DNA of 24,312 bases from an uncultured Blautia sp. (GCA_900539525.1 UQCM01000043.1:1-24312); one strand, 5' to 3'; positions 8,001-15,646 are shown, counted from the first letter of the stretch. A program made the numbers and translations. The notes: generated by a model from the sequence alone, not told the origin.

Positions 8001-8771
8001 AAAGCGACCTCCATCCAGCTGAACCATCGGACGCAGATCCGGCGGAATGACCGGAATCACCGTCATGATCATCCACTCCGGACGGTTTCCTGACTCACGG
8101 AATGCCTCAACGACCTCCAGACGTTTGATGATTCTGGCACGTTTCTGTCCGGAAGACTCCTTCAGTCCTCTCTTCAGCTCAGCAGAATCCTTCTCCAGAT
8201 CGATCGCCTCCAGAATCTCCTTAATCGCCTCGGCACCCATTCCCACACGGAAGGTATAGCCGTACTTCTCGCGCGCCTCCTGAAACTCTCTCTCGGTCAG
8301 TACCTGTTTGTACTGCAGGTCTGATTCTCCCTTATCCAGTACGATATAGTTTGCAAAATACAGAACCTTCTCCAGTGTTCTCGGTGACAGATCCAGGATC
8401 AGTCCCATTCTGGAAGGGATTCCCTTAAAGTACCAGATGTGGGACACCGGAGCAGCCAGCTCGATGTGTCCCATACGCTCACGGCGTACACTGGATTTGG
8501 TAACCTCTACGCCACAACGGTCACAGATGACACCCTTATAGCGGATTTTCTTATACTTTCCACAGTGGCACTCCCAGTCTTTACTCGGCCCGAAGATGCG
8601 CTCGCAGAACAAACCTTCCTTTTCAGGCTTCAAGGTCCTGTAATTTATGGTTTCCGGTTTCTTCACCTCACCCCTTGACCATTCTCTGATCTTATCCGGA
8701 GATGCCAAACCGATCTTAATTGCATCAAAAGTCATTGGCTGATACACTTCATTGTTCGTTTTTTCTGGCAT
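5064..8771 (-). CDS. rpoC: RNA polymerase beta' subunit
   Basis: The 1235-residue protein is the largest subunit of the core RNA polymerase and holds the catalytic magnesium. NADFDGDQMAVH is at 455-466, with D457, D459 and D461 as metal ligands. The N-terminal zinc ribbon uses C68, C70, C83 and C86; the second zinc site uses C803, C889, C896 and C899. The start at 8771 is preceded by GAAAGGAGAA at good distance; a TTG six codons upstream (8789) would lie before the ribosome site and is rejected. The last 45 residues are strongly acidic (EIMPDEIMADEITPEED), longer than in Bacillus. rpoB ends 35 nt upstream, so both are one operon, closed by the terminator at 5022-5055. Confidence 0.98.
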   Translation of the reverse strand: MPEKTNNEVYQPMTFDAIKIGLASPDKIREWSRGEVKKPETINYRTLKPEKEGLFCERIFGPSKDWECHCGKYKKIRYKGVICDRCGVEVTKSSVRRERMGHIELAAPVSHIWYFKGIPSRMGLILDLSPRTLEKVLYFANYIVLDKGESDLQYKQVLTEREFQEAREKYGYTFRVGMGAEAIKEILEAIDLEKDSAELKRGLKESSGQKRARIIKRLEVVEAFRESGNRPEWMIMTVIPVIPPDLRPMVQLDGGRFATSDLNDLYRRIINRNNRLKRLLELGAPEIIVRNEKRMLQEAVDALIDNGRRGRPVTGPGNRALKSLSDMLKGKSGRFRQNLLGKRVDYSGRSVIVVGPELKIYQCGLPKEMAIELFKPFVMKELVAKGISHNIKSAKKMVERLETEVWDVLEEVIKEHPVMLNRAPTLHRLGIQAFEPILVEGKAIKLHPLVCTAFNADFDGDQMAVHLPLSVEAQAECRFLLLSPNNLLKPSDGGPVAVPSQDMVLGIYYLTQERPGNPGEGKFFKNVNEAILAYENKVLTLQTRIKVRVSKKNAQGETVTGTVESTLGRFIFNEILPQDLGFVNREIPENFLKLEVDFLVGKKGLKQILEKVINTHGATKTAEVLDDIKAMGYKYSTRAAMTVSISDMTVPPEKPELIQKAQDTVDRITKNYKRGLITEEERYKEVVETWKTTDDILTKALLDGLDKYNNIFMMADSGARGSDKQIKQLAGMRGLMADTTGHTIELPIKSNFREGLDVLEYFMSAHGARKGLSDTALRTADSGYLTRRLVDVSQDLIIRETDCRANREGAEIPGMYVKAFADGKEEIESLQERITGRFSCETIKNKDGEVIVKANHMITPKRAARIMSEGVDENGKPFDKIKIRTILTCKSHIGICAKCYGANLATGEPVQVGESVGIIAAQSIGEPGTQLTMRTFHTGGVAGGDITQGLPRVEELFEARKPKGLAIITEIAGIATIKDTKKKREIVVTNNETGDSKTYLIPYGSRIKAQDGAYLEAGDELTEGSVNPHDILKIKGVRAVQDYMIQEVQRVYRLQGVEINDKHIEVIVRQMLKKIRIENNGDTELLPGTLVDILDFEDENERVLAEGGEPAEGKQVMLGITKASLATNSFLSAASFQETTKVLTEAAIKGKVDPLIGLKENVIIGKLIPAGTGMKRYRNVKIDSGIEEEVSYDDSLLGISEMDSEEIMPDEIMADEITPEEDIPVMEDVLSLTEE

Positions 8772-8806
8772 TGATCGTTCTCCTTTCAAACAAAAAAGCC
8801 CCCTGT

Positions 8807-11800
8807 TTATTCCTCGTCACCCTCAAAGGATTCGTCTCCAAAGACTTCATCCAGTGAGAGTACTGTGTCATCCTCTTCTTCCACATCTACCAGCTCTTCA
8901 CCATCAAACTCCTGCTGTGTGTATCCATGGCTGCCAAAGGACTCCTGATTGTCATTATATCTTCTGTCCTCATCCATGATGTGATTGAGGTCTGTATCAC
9001 CGTAATCTACGGTCTCCATAATCTCTACTTCCTTCTGTTCACCGTTCTCCTCCCGGAGCACTTTCACATCCAGTCCCAGAGACTGAAGCTCTTTGAGCAA
9101 TACCTTAAAGGATTCCGGAATACCAGGCTCAGGAATGTTGTCACCCTTGATGATGGCCTCATAGGTCTTCACACGTCCGATGACATCATCCGACTTCACC
9201 GTCAGAATCTCCTGCAGCGTGTAGCTTGCACCATAAGCCTCCAGTGCCCAGACCTCCATCTCTCCGAAACGCTGCCCGCCGAACTGTGCTTTACCGCCCA
9301 GCGGCTGCTGTGTTACCAGAGAGTACGGACCTGTGGAACGTGCATGAATCTTATCATCCACCAGGTGATGCAGCTTCAGGTAATGCATGTGACCGATCGT
9401 TACCGGACTGTCGAAGTATTCTCCGGTACGACCGTCTCGCAGCCTTACCTTACCATCTCTTGAAATCGGAACGCCCTTCCACAGCTTTCTGTGATCTCTG
9501 TTTTCATACAGATAATCCAGAACTTCCGGAAGCAGCTCTTCCTCATGCTTTGCCTTAAACTCATTCCACTCAAGATTGACATAATCATTTGCCAGATCCA
9601 GAGTGTCCATAATATCAACCTCATTCGCGCCGTCAAAGACAGGGGTGGCGATGTTGAATCCAAGCGCCTTTGCCGCCAGACTCAGATGAATTTCAAGCAC
9701 CTGTCCGATATTCATACGGGAAGGCACACCCAGAGGATTCAGGACGATATCCAGCGGACGGCCGTTTGGCAGGAACGGCATATCCTCCACCGGAAGCACA
9801 CGGGAAACAACACCCTTGTTACCGTGACGTCCGGCCATCTTATCACCTACAGAAATCTTTCTCTTCTGCGCAATATAAATACGAACTGCCTGATTGACAC
9901 CCGGAGCCAGCTCATCTCCGTTCTCTCTGGTAAATACACGGGCATCTACGACAATACCGTATTCACCGTGCGGCACCTTCAGGGAAGTATCCCTTACCTC
10001 ACGTGCCTTTTCACCAAAGATTGCCCGAAGCAGACGCTCCTCAGCTGTCAGCTCTGTCTCTCCCTTCGGAGTCACCTTACCAACCAGGATATCACCGGCA
10101 CGAACCTCCGCACCAATCCGGATGATACCTCTCTCATCCAGATCCTTCAGGGCATCATCACCTACGCCCGGAACGTCTCTTGTGATTTCTTCCGGTCCCA
10201 GCTTGGTATCTCTGGCCTCAGCCTCGTATTCTTCAATATGAACCGATGTGTAGACATCGTTCATAACCAGTCTTTCACTTAACAGAACGGCATCCTCGTA
10301 GTTATATCCCTCCCAGGTCATGAATCCGATCAGAGGGTTCTTTCCGAGAGCGATCTCGCCGTTCGATGTAGACGGTCCGTCTGCGATTACCTGACCTGCC
10401 GCCACACGATCGCCCTTGAATACGATCGGTCTCTGGTTGTAGCAGTTGCTCTGGTTACTTCTCGCAAACTTGGTCAGATGGTAGACATCCTTCGTACCGT
10501 CATCATTTTTCACAATAATCTCTTTGGAGGTAGAACGCTCGATCGTACCGTTCTTCTTCGCCACAACGCAGACGCCGGAGTCCACAGCTGTCTTAACCTC
10601 CATACCTGTTCCTACCACAGGAGCTTCTGTAGTCAGAAGCGGCACTGCCTGACGCTGCATGTTGGATCCCATCAGCGCACGGTTGGCATCGTCGTTCTCC
10701 AGGAAAGGAATCAGAGCCGTAGCTACAGAGAACACCATCTTCGGGGACACATCCATGTAATCGAACATACGTCTCTCATATTCCTGTGTCTCTTCTCTGT
10801 ATCGACCGGATACATTCCTGTGTATGAAATGTCCGTCCCCGTCCAGCGGCTCATTCGCCTGTGCCACGTGGTAATTATCCTCTTCGTCCGCTGTCATATA
10901 CACGACCTCATCCGTTACCCTCGGGTTCTTCGGATCAGTCTTGTCGATCTTGCGGTACGGAGCCTCTACAAATCCGTATTCATTGATTCTGGCATACGTA
11001 GCCAGTGAGTTGATCAGACCGATATTCGGTCCCTCAGGGGTCTCGATCGGACACATTCTTCCATAGTGGGAGTAATGTACATCTCGAACCTCGAATCCGG
11101 CCCTGTCTCTGGACAGACCGCCGGGACCCAGGGCGGAAAGACGTCTCTTGTGTGTCAGCTCACCCAGAGGATTGTTCTGATCCATGAACTGTGACAGCTG
11201 GGAAGAACCGAAGAACTCTTTTACTGCCGCAGTTACCGGTTTGATATTGATCAGGGACTGCGGGGAAATCCCCTCCAGATCCTGTGTTGTCATTCTCTCA
11301 CGAACCACACGCTCCAGTCTGGAAAGACCGATGCGGTACTGGTTCTGTAACAGCTCGCCCACCGCACGGATACGTCTGTTTCCAAGGTGGTCGATATCGT
11401 CATCGTTTCCGATGCCGTATTCCAGATGAATATTATAGTTAATGGAAGCGAGAATGTCCTCTTTTGTAATATGCTTCGGAATCAGGTCATGGATATCTCT
11501 CTTGATCGCTGCTCTGATATCCTCCATATCACTATTTTCTTCCAGTATTTTTTCAAGTACGGGGTAGTATACTAACTCTGTGACACCAAGCGCTTTGAGC
11601 TCTGCCGCATCCAGGTCAACAAAATTCGTGATATCCACCATCATACTGGAGAGCACTTTTACATTTCTCTCCTCGGTGCGGATCCATACGAAAGGAACTG
11701 CTGCGTTCTGAATCGTATCTGCCAGCTCCCTGGTCATTTCTGTGCCTGCCTCTGCCAGAATCTCTCCGGTCGTGGTATCGACCACATCCTCAGCCAGCAC

Positions 11801-12676
11801 ATGGCCTGCGATGCGGTTGCGAAGCATCAGCTTCTTATTAAATTTATAACGTCCGACCTTCGCCAGATCATATCTTCTCGGATCGAAGAACATGCTCATG
11901 ATCAGGCTCTCTGCACTCTCCACAGCCAGAGGCTCGCCCGGGCGGATCTTCTTGTACAGCTCCAGCAGACCTTCCTGATAACTGGTGGAAGTGTCCTTGG
12001 TAAGGCTGGCTAAAATCTTCGGCTCCTCCCCAAACAGCTCGGTGATCTCAGCATTGCTTCCGAATCCCAGTGCACGGATGAGCACAGTGATCGGCACCTT
12101 TCTGGTTCTGTCTACACGAACATAGAAAATATCATTGGAATCCGTCTCGTATTCCAGCCATGCGCCACGATTCGGAATGACAGTGGATGAAAACAGCTTT
12201 TTACCTAATTTATCATGTGCAATTGCATAGTAGATTCCAGGTGAACGTACAAGCTGACTGACGATAACACGCTCAGCTCCATTGATCACGAAGGTTCCCG
12301 TTGCCGTCATCAGCGGCAGATCACCCATGAAGATCTCATGCTCGTTAATCTCGTCATTTTCCTTGTTATGGAGTCTTACCCTTACTTTTAAAGGTGCAGC
12401 GAAAGTGGCATCCCGCTCTTTGCATTCTTCAATTGAATACTTTACATCGTCTTCACACAAAGTAAAGTCTACGAATTCCAGACTCAGTTTTCCGCTGTAA
12501 TCTGCAATCGGAGAGATATCGTCAAAAACTTCTTTCAGTCCCTCATCGAGAAACCACTGGTATGAGTCTTTCTGAACCTCAATAAGGTTCGGCATCTCGA
12601 GAACTTCTTTCTGTCTTGAGTAGCTCATACGGAAGCTTTTGCCGCTTTTGATTGGACGGATTCTGTTTTTCTCCAT
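8807..12676 (-). CDS. rpoB: RNA polymerase beta subunit
   Basis: The 1289-residue protein forms the other half of the polymerase active-site cleft. The rifampicin region is at 490-520 (GSSQLSQFMDQNNPLGELT, then HKRRLSALGPGG). D499, H509 and S514 correspond to E. coli D516, H526 and S531, all the susceptible forms. The signature GDKMAGRHGNKGV is present in the C-terminal half. The start at 12676 is chosen because GGGGTG (12690-12685) lies 8 nt before it; the ATG at 12682 would be only 2 nt away. A segment between about residues 290 and 400 (EILAEAGTEMTRELADTIQN and on) makes it longer than the roughly 1190 residues of Bacillus RpoB. The C-terminus is acidic. It is not preceded by rplJ/rplL. 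Confidence 0.98.
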   Translation of the reverse strand: MEKNRIRPIKSGKSFRMSYSRQKEVLEMPNLIEVQKDSYQWFLDEGLKEVFDDISPIADYSGKLSLEFVDFTLCEDDVKYSIEECKERDATFAAPLKVRVRLHNKENDEINEHEIFMGDLPLMTATGTFVINGAERVIVSQLVRSPGIYYAIAHDKLGKKLFSSTVIPNRGAWLEYETDSNDIFYVRVDRTRKVPITVLIRALGFGSNAEITELFGEEPKILASLTKDTSTSYQEGLLELYKKIRPGEPLAVESAESLIMSMFFDPRRYDLAKVGRYKFNKKLMLRNRIAGHVLAEDVVDTTTGEILAEAGTEMTRELADTIQNAAVPFVWIRTEERNVKVLSSMMVDITNFVDLDAAELKALGVTELVYYPVLEKILEENSDMEDIRAAIKRDIHDLIPKHITKEDILASINYNIHLEYGIGNDDDIDHLGNRRIRAVGELLQNQYRIGLSRLERVVRERMTTQDLEGISPQSLINIKPVTAAVKEFFGSSQLSQFMDQNNPLGELTHKRRLSALGPGGLSRDRAGFEVRDVHYSHYGRMCPIETPEGPNIGLINSLATYARINEYGFVEAPYRKIDKTDPKNPRVTDEVVYMTADEEDNYHVAQANEPLDGDGHFIHRNVSGRYREETQEYERRMFDYMDVSPKMVFSVATALIPFLENDDANRALMGSNMQRQAVPLLTTEAPVVGTGMEVKTAVDSGVCVVAKKNGTIERSTSKEIIVKNDDGTKDVYHLTKFARSNQSNCYNQRPIVFKGDRVAAGQVIADGPSTSNGEIALGKNPLIGFMTWEGYNYEDAVLLSERLVMNDVYTSVHIEEYEAEARDTKLGPEEITRDVPGVGDDALKDLDERGIIRIGAEVRAGDILVGKVTPKGETELTAEERLLRAIFGEKAREVRDTSLKVPHGEYGIVVDARVFTRENGDELAPGVNQAVRIYIAQKRKISVGDKMAGRHGNKGVVSRVLPVEDMPFLPNGRPLDIVLNPLGVPSRMNIGQVLEIHLSLAAKALGFNIATPVFDGANEVDIMDTLDLANDYVNLEWNEFKAKHEEELLPEVLDYLYENRDHRKLWKGVPISRDGKVRLRDGRTGEYFDSPVTIGHMHYLKLHHLVDDKIHARSTGPYSLVTQQPLGGKAQFGGQRFGEMEVWALEAYGASYTLQEILTVKSDDVIGRVKTYEAIIKGDNIPEPGIPESFKVLLKELQSLGLDVKVLREENGEQKEVEIMETVDYGDTDLNHIMDEDRRYNDNQESFGSHGYTQQEFDGEELVDVEEEDDTVLSLDEVFGDESFEGDEE

Positions 12677-12782
12677 TGACATTTCACCCCTGTTCTTTCT
12701 ATATCAATATGATTGTTTCGCTTGGCTACTTTTGGGCGGACTTATCCTATTGGGCATAATCCTTCACAATAGTGCATTGTTC

Positions 12783-12811
12783 ATGGTATCAAAAAAAAAA
12801 GTCAATGTCAA
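12783..12811 (-). promoter_or_regulatory. Candidate rpoBC promoter
   Basis: On the minus strand a perfect TTGACA (12811-12806) is followed after 17 bp by TACCAT (12788-12783), a 4/6 match to the -10 consensus. The -35 box lies in the loop of the upstream terminator hairpin. The transcript would start near 12776 and give a leader of about 100 nt. The weak -10 leaves room for another promoter in 12690-12780. Confidence 0.45.
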
Positions 12812-12838
12812 GAGAAAATTCCCTGATATTGACTTTTT
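12791..12838 (-). terminator. Intrinsic terminator between the citrate synthase unit and rpoB
   Basis: On the minus strand AAAAAGTCAAT (12838-12828) pairs with ATTGACTTTTT (12806-12796), and the T-run continues to 12791. The inner TATCAGGG and CTCTTGACA can extend the stem with wobbles. It would stop transcripts arriving from the citrate synthase unit before they enter rpoB. It overlaps the candidate rpoB promoter. Confidence 0.65.
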
Positions 12839-12842
12839 GCTA

Positions 12843-13011
12843 CATTTACTGTAACTATTCCAAGTCCATTCGCAAAATTGCCTCTGCGAGGCTTTCCTTT
12901 TGCTCATGTAGGGCTCTCGCCCTATAGATTTATAAAATTTGCCTCCGGGGAGAGGCCTCCCCAAGGCAAATATTTATAAATCTGCATGACTCTGAACAGT
13001 TACCATTTACT
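12843..13011. repeat. 8-bp target site duplication flanking the foldback element
   Basis: The octamer CATTTACT occurs at 12843-12850 and again at 13004-13011, immediately outside the terminal inverted repeats. An 8-bp duplication is the length known for IS66-type transposition. The right copy contains the TAA stop codon (read on the minus strand) of the 26-residue ORF. Confidence 0.8.
12851..13003. mobile_element. IS66-like miniature foldback element (MITE), 153 bp
   Basis: The ends are GTAACTATTC (12851-12860) and GAACAGTTAC (12994-13003), inverted repeats with one mismatch, starting with the GTAA typical of IS66 family ends. The perfect octamer CATTTACT flanks both ends. Inside is a large foldback: AGATTTATAAA-ATTTGCC (12926-12943) pairs with GGCAAATATTTATAAATCT (12965-12983) with one bulge, enclosing GGGGAG/CTCCCC (12947-12962); a small hairpin AGGGC/GCCCT lies next to it. 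No reading frame of note is present, so movement would need a transposase supplied elsewhere. The IS66 assignment rests on end sequence and duplication length. Its right end recurs at 19929-19964. Confidence 0.78.
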
Positions 13012-13087
13012 TTTTATGTTCCGAAATAACCGCAGCTGCAAAGCAGCCTGCAATGGCGATCACCAGTACAACTGAAATCACATCCAT
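13007..13087 (-). CDS. 26-residue single-helix membrane micro-protein
   Basis: The frame starts at ATG (13087) and reads MDVISVVLVIAIAGCFAAAV then ISEHKK, ending in TAA at 13007. Residues 3-22 form one hydrophobic helix, followed by a short basic tail, the usual pattern of a small inner-membrane peptide with its C-terminus inside. GGAGGTG lies about 6 nt before the ATG, as strong a ribosome site as for the neighbouring genes. It begins 45 nt after the 127-residue membrane protein gene ends, with no terminator between, so the two are probably cotranscribed. The IS66-like element inserted exactly at its stop codon and left it intact through the duplication. I do not recognise the family. It could be a partner of the preceding membrane protein or a regulatory peptide. 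Confidence 0.6.
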   Translation of the reverse strand: MDVISVVLVIAIAGCFAAAVISEHKK

Positions 13088-13132
13088 CCTTTCCACCTCC
13101 GTCATATTATTTTCATAACATGATGGTGGATA

Positions 13133-13516
13133 TCAGAGGCTGTACAGGAAATGGATATGACGGACGGCTCTCATCCGTACCGGTTCTCCGGGTTTGTTCC
13201 GTATCCTCCTGCGAATCTCCTTTCCGGCTGCTGCCGCAAGATACAGGAATATCGCCCCTGACAATATCTGCAGTTCACACACTATACGTGATCTGTATCC
13301 GGCTCCCGTGATTCTACTGTCAAGAAGATTCGTAAAACGTGTTCCGGTTCTGCCCTCCACGCTCCTGACCTGATCCATACGGTTCGTAAGCAGCCACTCA
13401 TCATTTGCCTCCAGCCGTGCCGTGACAGATGCTGCCAGCTCCTGTGCCTTCACAGTATACTGCAAAAAGGCGAGCAGCATAAAAATCACCAGAAACCATG
13501 ACAATTTTTTCTTCAT
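13133..13516 (-). CDS. Hypothetical protein with two membrane segments
   Basis: The 127-residue protein starts with a basic MKKK and a hydrophobic stretch (about 6-22, WFLVIFMLLAFLQYTV) that can be a signal anchor or a signal peptide ending near VKAQE. A polar region of some 55 residues follows, rich in Arg, Asp and Thr. A second hydrophobic segment (about 85-97, SGAIFLYLAAAAG) and a strongly basic tail (KEIRRRIRNK) come last. This suggests a hairpin with the middle outside and both ends inside. GGAGGAGG precedes the ATG. It lies 91 nt behind citrate synthase with no clear terminator, and 45 nt before the micro-protein gene. I do not recognise a domain; the small size and basic tail would suit a structural or regulatory membrane protein, but that is only a guess. 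Confidence 0.7.
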   Translation of the reverse strand: MKKKLSWFLVIFMLLAFLQYTVKAQELAASVTARLEANDEWLLTNRMDQVRSVEGRTGTRFTNLLDSRITGAGYRSRIVCELQILSGAIFLYLAAAAGKEIRRRIRNKPGEPVRMRAVRHIHFLYSL

Positions 13517-13607
13517 GCGCTCGCCTCCTCCATATTCCCGATACTCATCCGGGACTGATATAGCCCTATTTTACCATATTCGACAGACTTCCGCTATATT
13601 TTTTTAC

Positions 13608-14984
13608 TTATCGTTCCTCCATAGGCGTGAATTCCACATGCTGTCCTACATATTTGTATGCCGGACGGATGATCTTGCTGGCATTCATCAGTTCCTCCAG
13701 ACGATGTGCGCTCCAGCCCGGCATACGTGCGATCGCAAAGATCGGGGTAAACAGCTCCTGTGGAATACCAAGCATCGTGTAAACAAATCCACTGTAAAAG
13801 TCCACATTCGCACACACATTCTTAAACATCTTTCTATGTTCCATAATCAGCTGTCCGGCAAGCCGCTCTACCATATCATAGAGCGCAAACTCTTCCATCC
13901 TGCCCTTTTCCTCCGCCAGTCTTCTGGCAAATTCCTTCAATATCACCTCACGCGGATCCGACAGGGTGTATACGGCATGCCCCATTCCGTAGATCAGTCC
14001 CGCATGGTCGAACACCTCTTTGTTCAGGATTTTCTTCAGATATGCTGCCACCTCATCCTCACTGGTCCAGTCACTGACATTTGCCTTGATATCATCGAAC
14101 ATATGCTGGGCCTTCAGATTCGCTCCACCGTGACGCGGTCCTTTCAGTGAACCGATCGACGCTGAGACCGAAGAATAGGTATCCGTACCGGAAGAGCTTA
14201 CCACATGCGTCGTAAACGTGGAGTTATTTCCACCGCCGTGCTCCGCATGGAGGATCAGTGCAATATCCAGCACCTTCGCTTCCAGCTCTGTATAAACACC
14301 ATCCGGACGCAGCATACTCAGAATATTCTCTGCCATGGATCTGTCCTTCTGCGGGTTTCGGATAAACAGTGTCTCATCCCTGCGGAAATGACGGTAGGAA
14401 TGATAGGAATAGACCGCGATCAGCGGAAGCTTTGCAATCAGTTCCAGACACTGGCGCAGTACATTCTGTGCGGAAATATCTTCCGGGTTTGAATCGTAGG
14501 TATAAAGTGTCAGAACACAGCGCTGCATGGAGTTCATGATGTTGGCATTGGAAGCCTTCATGACAACATCACGTACGAAGCGCCCTCCCAGTGTTCCAAA
14601 CTCTGCCATCAGTTCAACAAAATGATCCAGCTCCGACCGGTTCGGCAGCTTTCCGAACATAAGCAGATAGATCGTCTCCTCAAATCCAAATTTTCTTCCG
14701 TTCAGCCCGCCGACCAGATCCTTTACATTAATTCCCTGATAATAAAGGGAACCGTCTGCCGGGATCATGCGGCCGTTTACCAGATTGTAGGCACAGACAT
14801 CCGAAATTTCTGTCAGGCCTGTGAGCACGCCCTTTCCTGCCGAATCACGCAGCCCTCTCTTTACATCATACTCGAGATACAGGTTGGGATTGATACGGTG
14901 ATTCATCATCAGTTCCTTCTCCAGACGGAGCATGTCAGGCTTCAACGTTCCCAGATCGTCCAGATTTAACATTTCATTTTCCAT
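13608..14984 (-). CDS. gltA: Citrate (or 2-methylcitrate) synthase
   Basis: The 458-residue enzyme condenses acetyl-CoA with oxaloacetate to citrate, the first step towards 2-oxoglutarate and glutamate. The catalytic triad is visible: H249 in HAEHGGGNNST, H336 in GMGHAVY and D395 in NVDFYSG. GPRHGGAN (283-290) and the C-terminal RMPGWSAHRLEE are also family signatures. The length and the N-terminal extension of about 60 residues before LTEIS fit the bacterial type I group found in Clostridia. GAGGAGG precedes the start. No aconitase or isocitrate dehydrogenase gene is adjacent, so it is not in a TCA operon here. A good promoter (15084-15112) and a possible attenuator lie in its leader. Substrate choice between acetyl-CoA and propionyl-CoA cannot be read from the sequence. 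Confidence 0.93.
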   Translation of the reverse strand: MENEMLNLDDLGTLKPDMLRLEKELMMNHRINPNLYLEYDVKRGLRDSAGKGVLTGLTEISDVCAYNLVNGRMIPADGSLYYQGINVKDLVGGLNGRKFGFEETIYLLMFGKLPNRSELDHFVELMAEFGTLGGRFVRDVVMKASNANIMNSMQRCVLTLYTYDSNPEDISAQNVLRQCLELIAKLPLIAVYSYHSYRHFRRDETLFIRNPQKDRSMAENILSMLRPDGVYTELEAKVLDIALILHAEHGGGNNSTFTTHVVSSSGTDTYSSVSASIGSLKGPRHGGANLKAQHMFDDIKANVSDWTSEDEVAAYLKKILNKEVFDHAGLIYGMGHAVYTLSDPREVILKEFARRLAEEKGRMEEFALYDMVERLAGQLIMEHRKMFKNVCANVDFYSGFVYTMLGIPQELFTPIFAIARMPGWSAHRLEELMNASKIIRPAYKYVGQHVEFTPMEER

Positions 14985-15015
14985 AATGCGTCCTCCTCTA
15001 CTTCAAAATATATAG

Positions 15016-15053
15016 AAAAAACACCCATCGCGATACGTCTTCGTAATCGGTGC
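15016..15053 (-). terminator. Possible attenuator hairpin in the citrate synthase leader
   Basis: Between the promoter and the start codon, CGATTACG (15049-15042) can pair with CGTATCG (15037-15031) around an AAGA loop, leaving one bulge. An outer GCAC can pair with GGTGT, and six T follow (15021-15016). The stem has an asymmetric bulge, so this is a weak terminator or attenuator at best. It could also simply be a leader hairpin. Confidence 0.35.
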
Positions 15054-15083
15054 TTTCATCCACATAATGCCATATTGCTGTCT

Positions 15084-15112
15084 ATTCTACACTAACACGG
15101 TAAAGAAATCAA
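15084..15112 (-). promoter_or_regulatory. Promoter of the citrate synthase unit
   Basis: On the minus strand TTGATT (15112-15107) is followed after 17 bp by TAGAAT (15089-15084), each one or two bases from consensus. Transcription would begin near 15077 and give a leader of about 90 nt before the start at 14984. Confidence 0.65.
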
Positions 15113-15145
15113 GACCTGAAGTGCGCATCTTGCAGCGGTTTTTGT

Positions 15146-15646
15146 CTATCCTATATCAAACATCTCATCGAATTCAATTTTTACATTCGGGAAGTGAACG
15201 ATTCTTAACTCATCCTTGTTTTTCTCTGTAATTACCTTATACAGATCATATACCGGTTCCTGCTTTTCATCATAATCCAGGATATAGATCTCGACTTTCC
15301 GGCTGCTCCAGTCAACGATCCAGTACTCGTCAATCTCCATCTTCCTGTAGATTTCCATCTTTTCACCGCGGTCATATTTTTCCGTCGATTTTGAAACTAC
15401 CTCCATCACAAATCGCGGGATATCGTAAAAAGAGTTTCCTTTTTTGGCATGTACACGGCAATTAATTGTTGCATCCGGAATCACTGTTTTCTCTTCCCCA
15501 TCTACCAGCCATTTATACTGAACATTATCCGGAAACACTTTACATGTGCTTCGTTTCACCTGACTGTGAACCTCTGCAACAAAATTTGTTATCACAGCTG
15601 AATGCTCGATATAGGCCCCCGACATATCTGTTAAAATAGTATACAT
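15146..15646 (-). CDS. Uma2 family putative restriction-like nuclease
   Basis: The 166-residue protein shows the Uma2 pattern of a PD-(D/E)XK fold: D58 in VIPDATINC, E82 in FVMEVVSKSTEKYDRGEK, then YRKMEIDEYWIVDW and a C-terminal FDEMFDIG. Uma2 proteins occur singly or in many copies in Firmicutes and Cyanobacteria; their biological role is not settled. The start at 15646 follows GGTGGTGA; an ATG at 15715 lies upstream of the likely -10 box and cannot be used, and the ATG pair near 15682 is a weaker alternative. No methyltransferase or other defence gene accompanies it, so calling it a restriction enzyme would go too far. It is read divergently from the homocysteine methyltransferase, with a 315-bp shared upstream region. 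Confidence 0.82.
   Translation of the reverse strand: MYTILTDMSGAYIEHSAVITNFVAEVHSQVKRSTCKVFPDNVQYKWLVDGEEKTVIPDATINCRVHAKKGNSFYDIPRFVMEVVSKSTEKYDRGEKMEIYRKMEIDEYWIVDWSSRKVEIYILDYDEKQEPVYDLYKVITEKNKDELRIVHFPNVKIEFDEMFDIG

Noticed and set aside
12791..12838. Poly-A/T stretch as an assembly or low-complexity artefact
   Set aside because: It is the T-tract of a hairpin with an 11-bp stem, so a terminator explains it.
15146..15646. Uma2 protein as part of a restriction-modification system
   Set aside because: No methyltransferase, specificity subunit or other defence gene is nearby.
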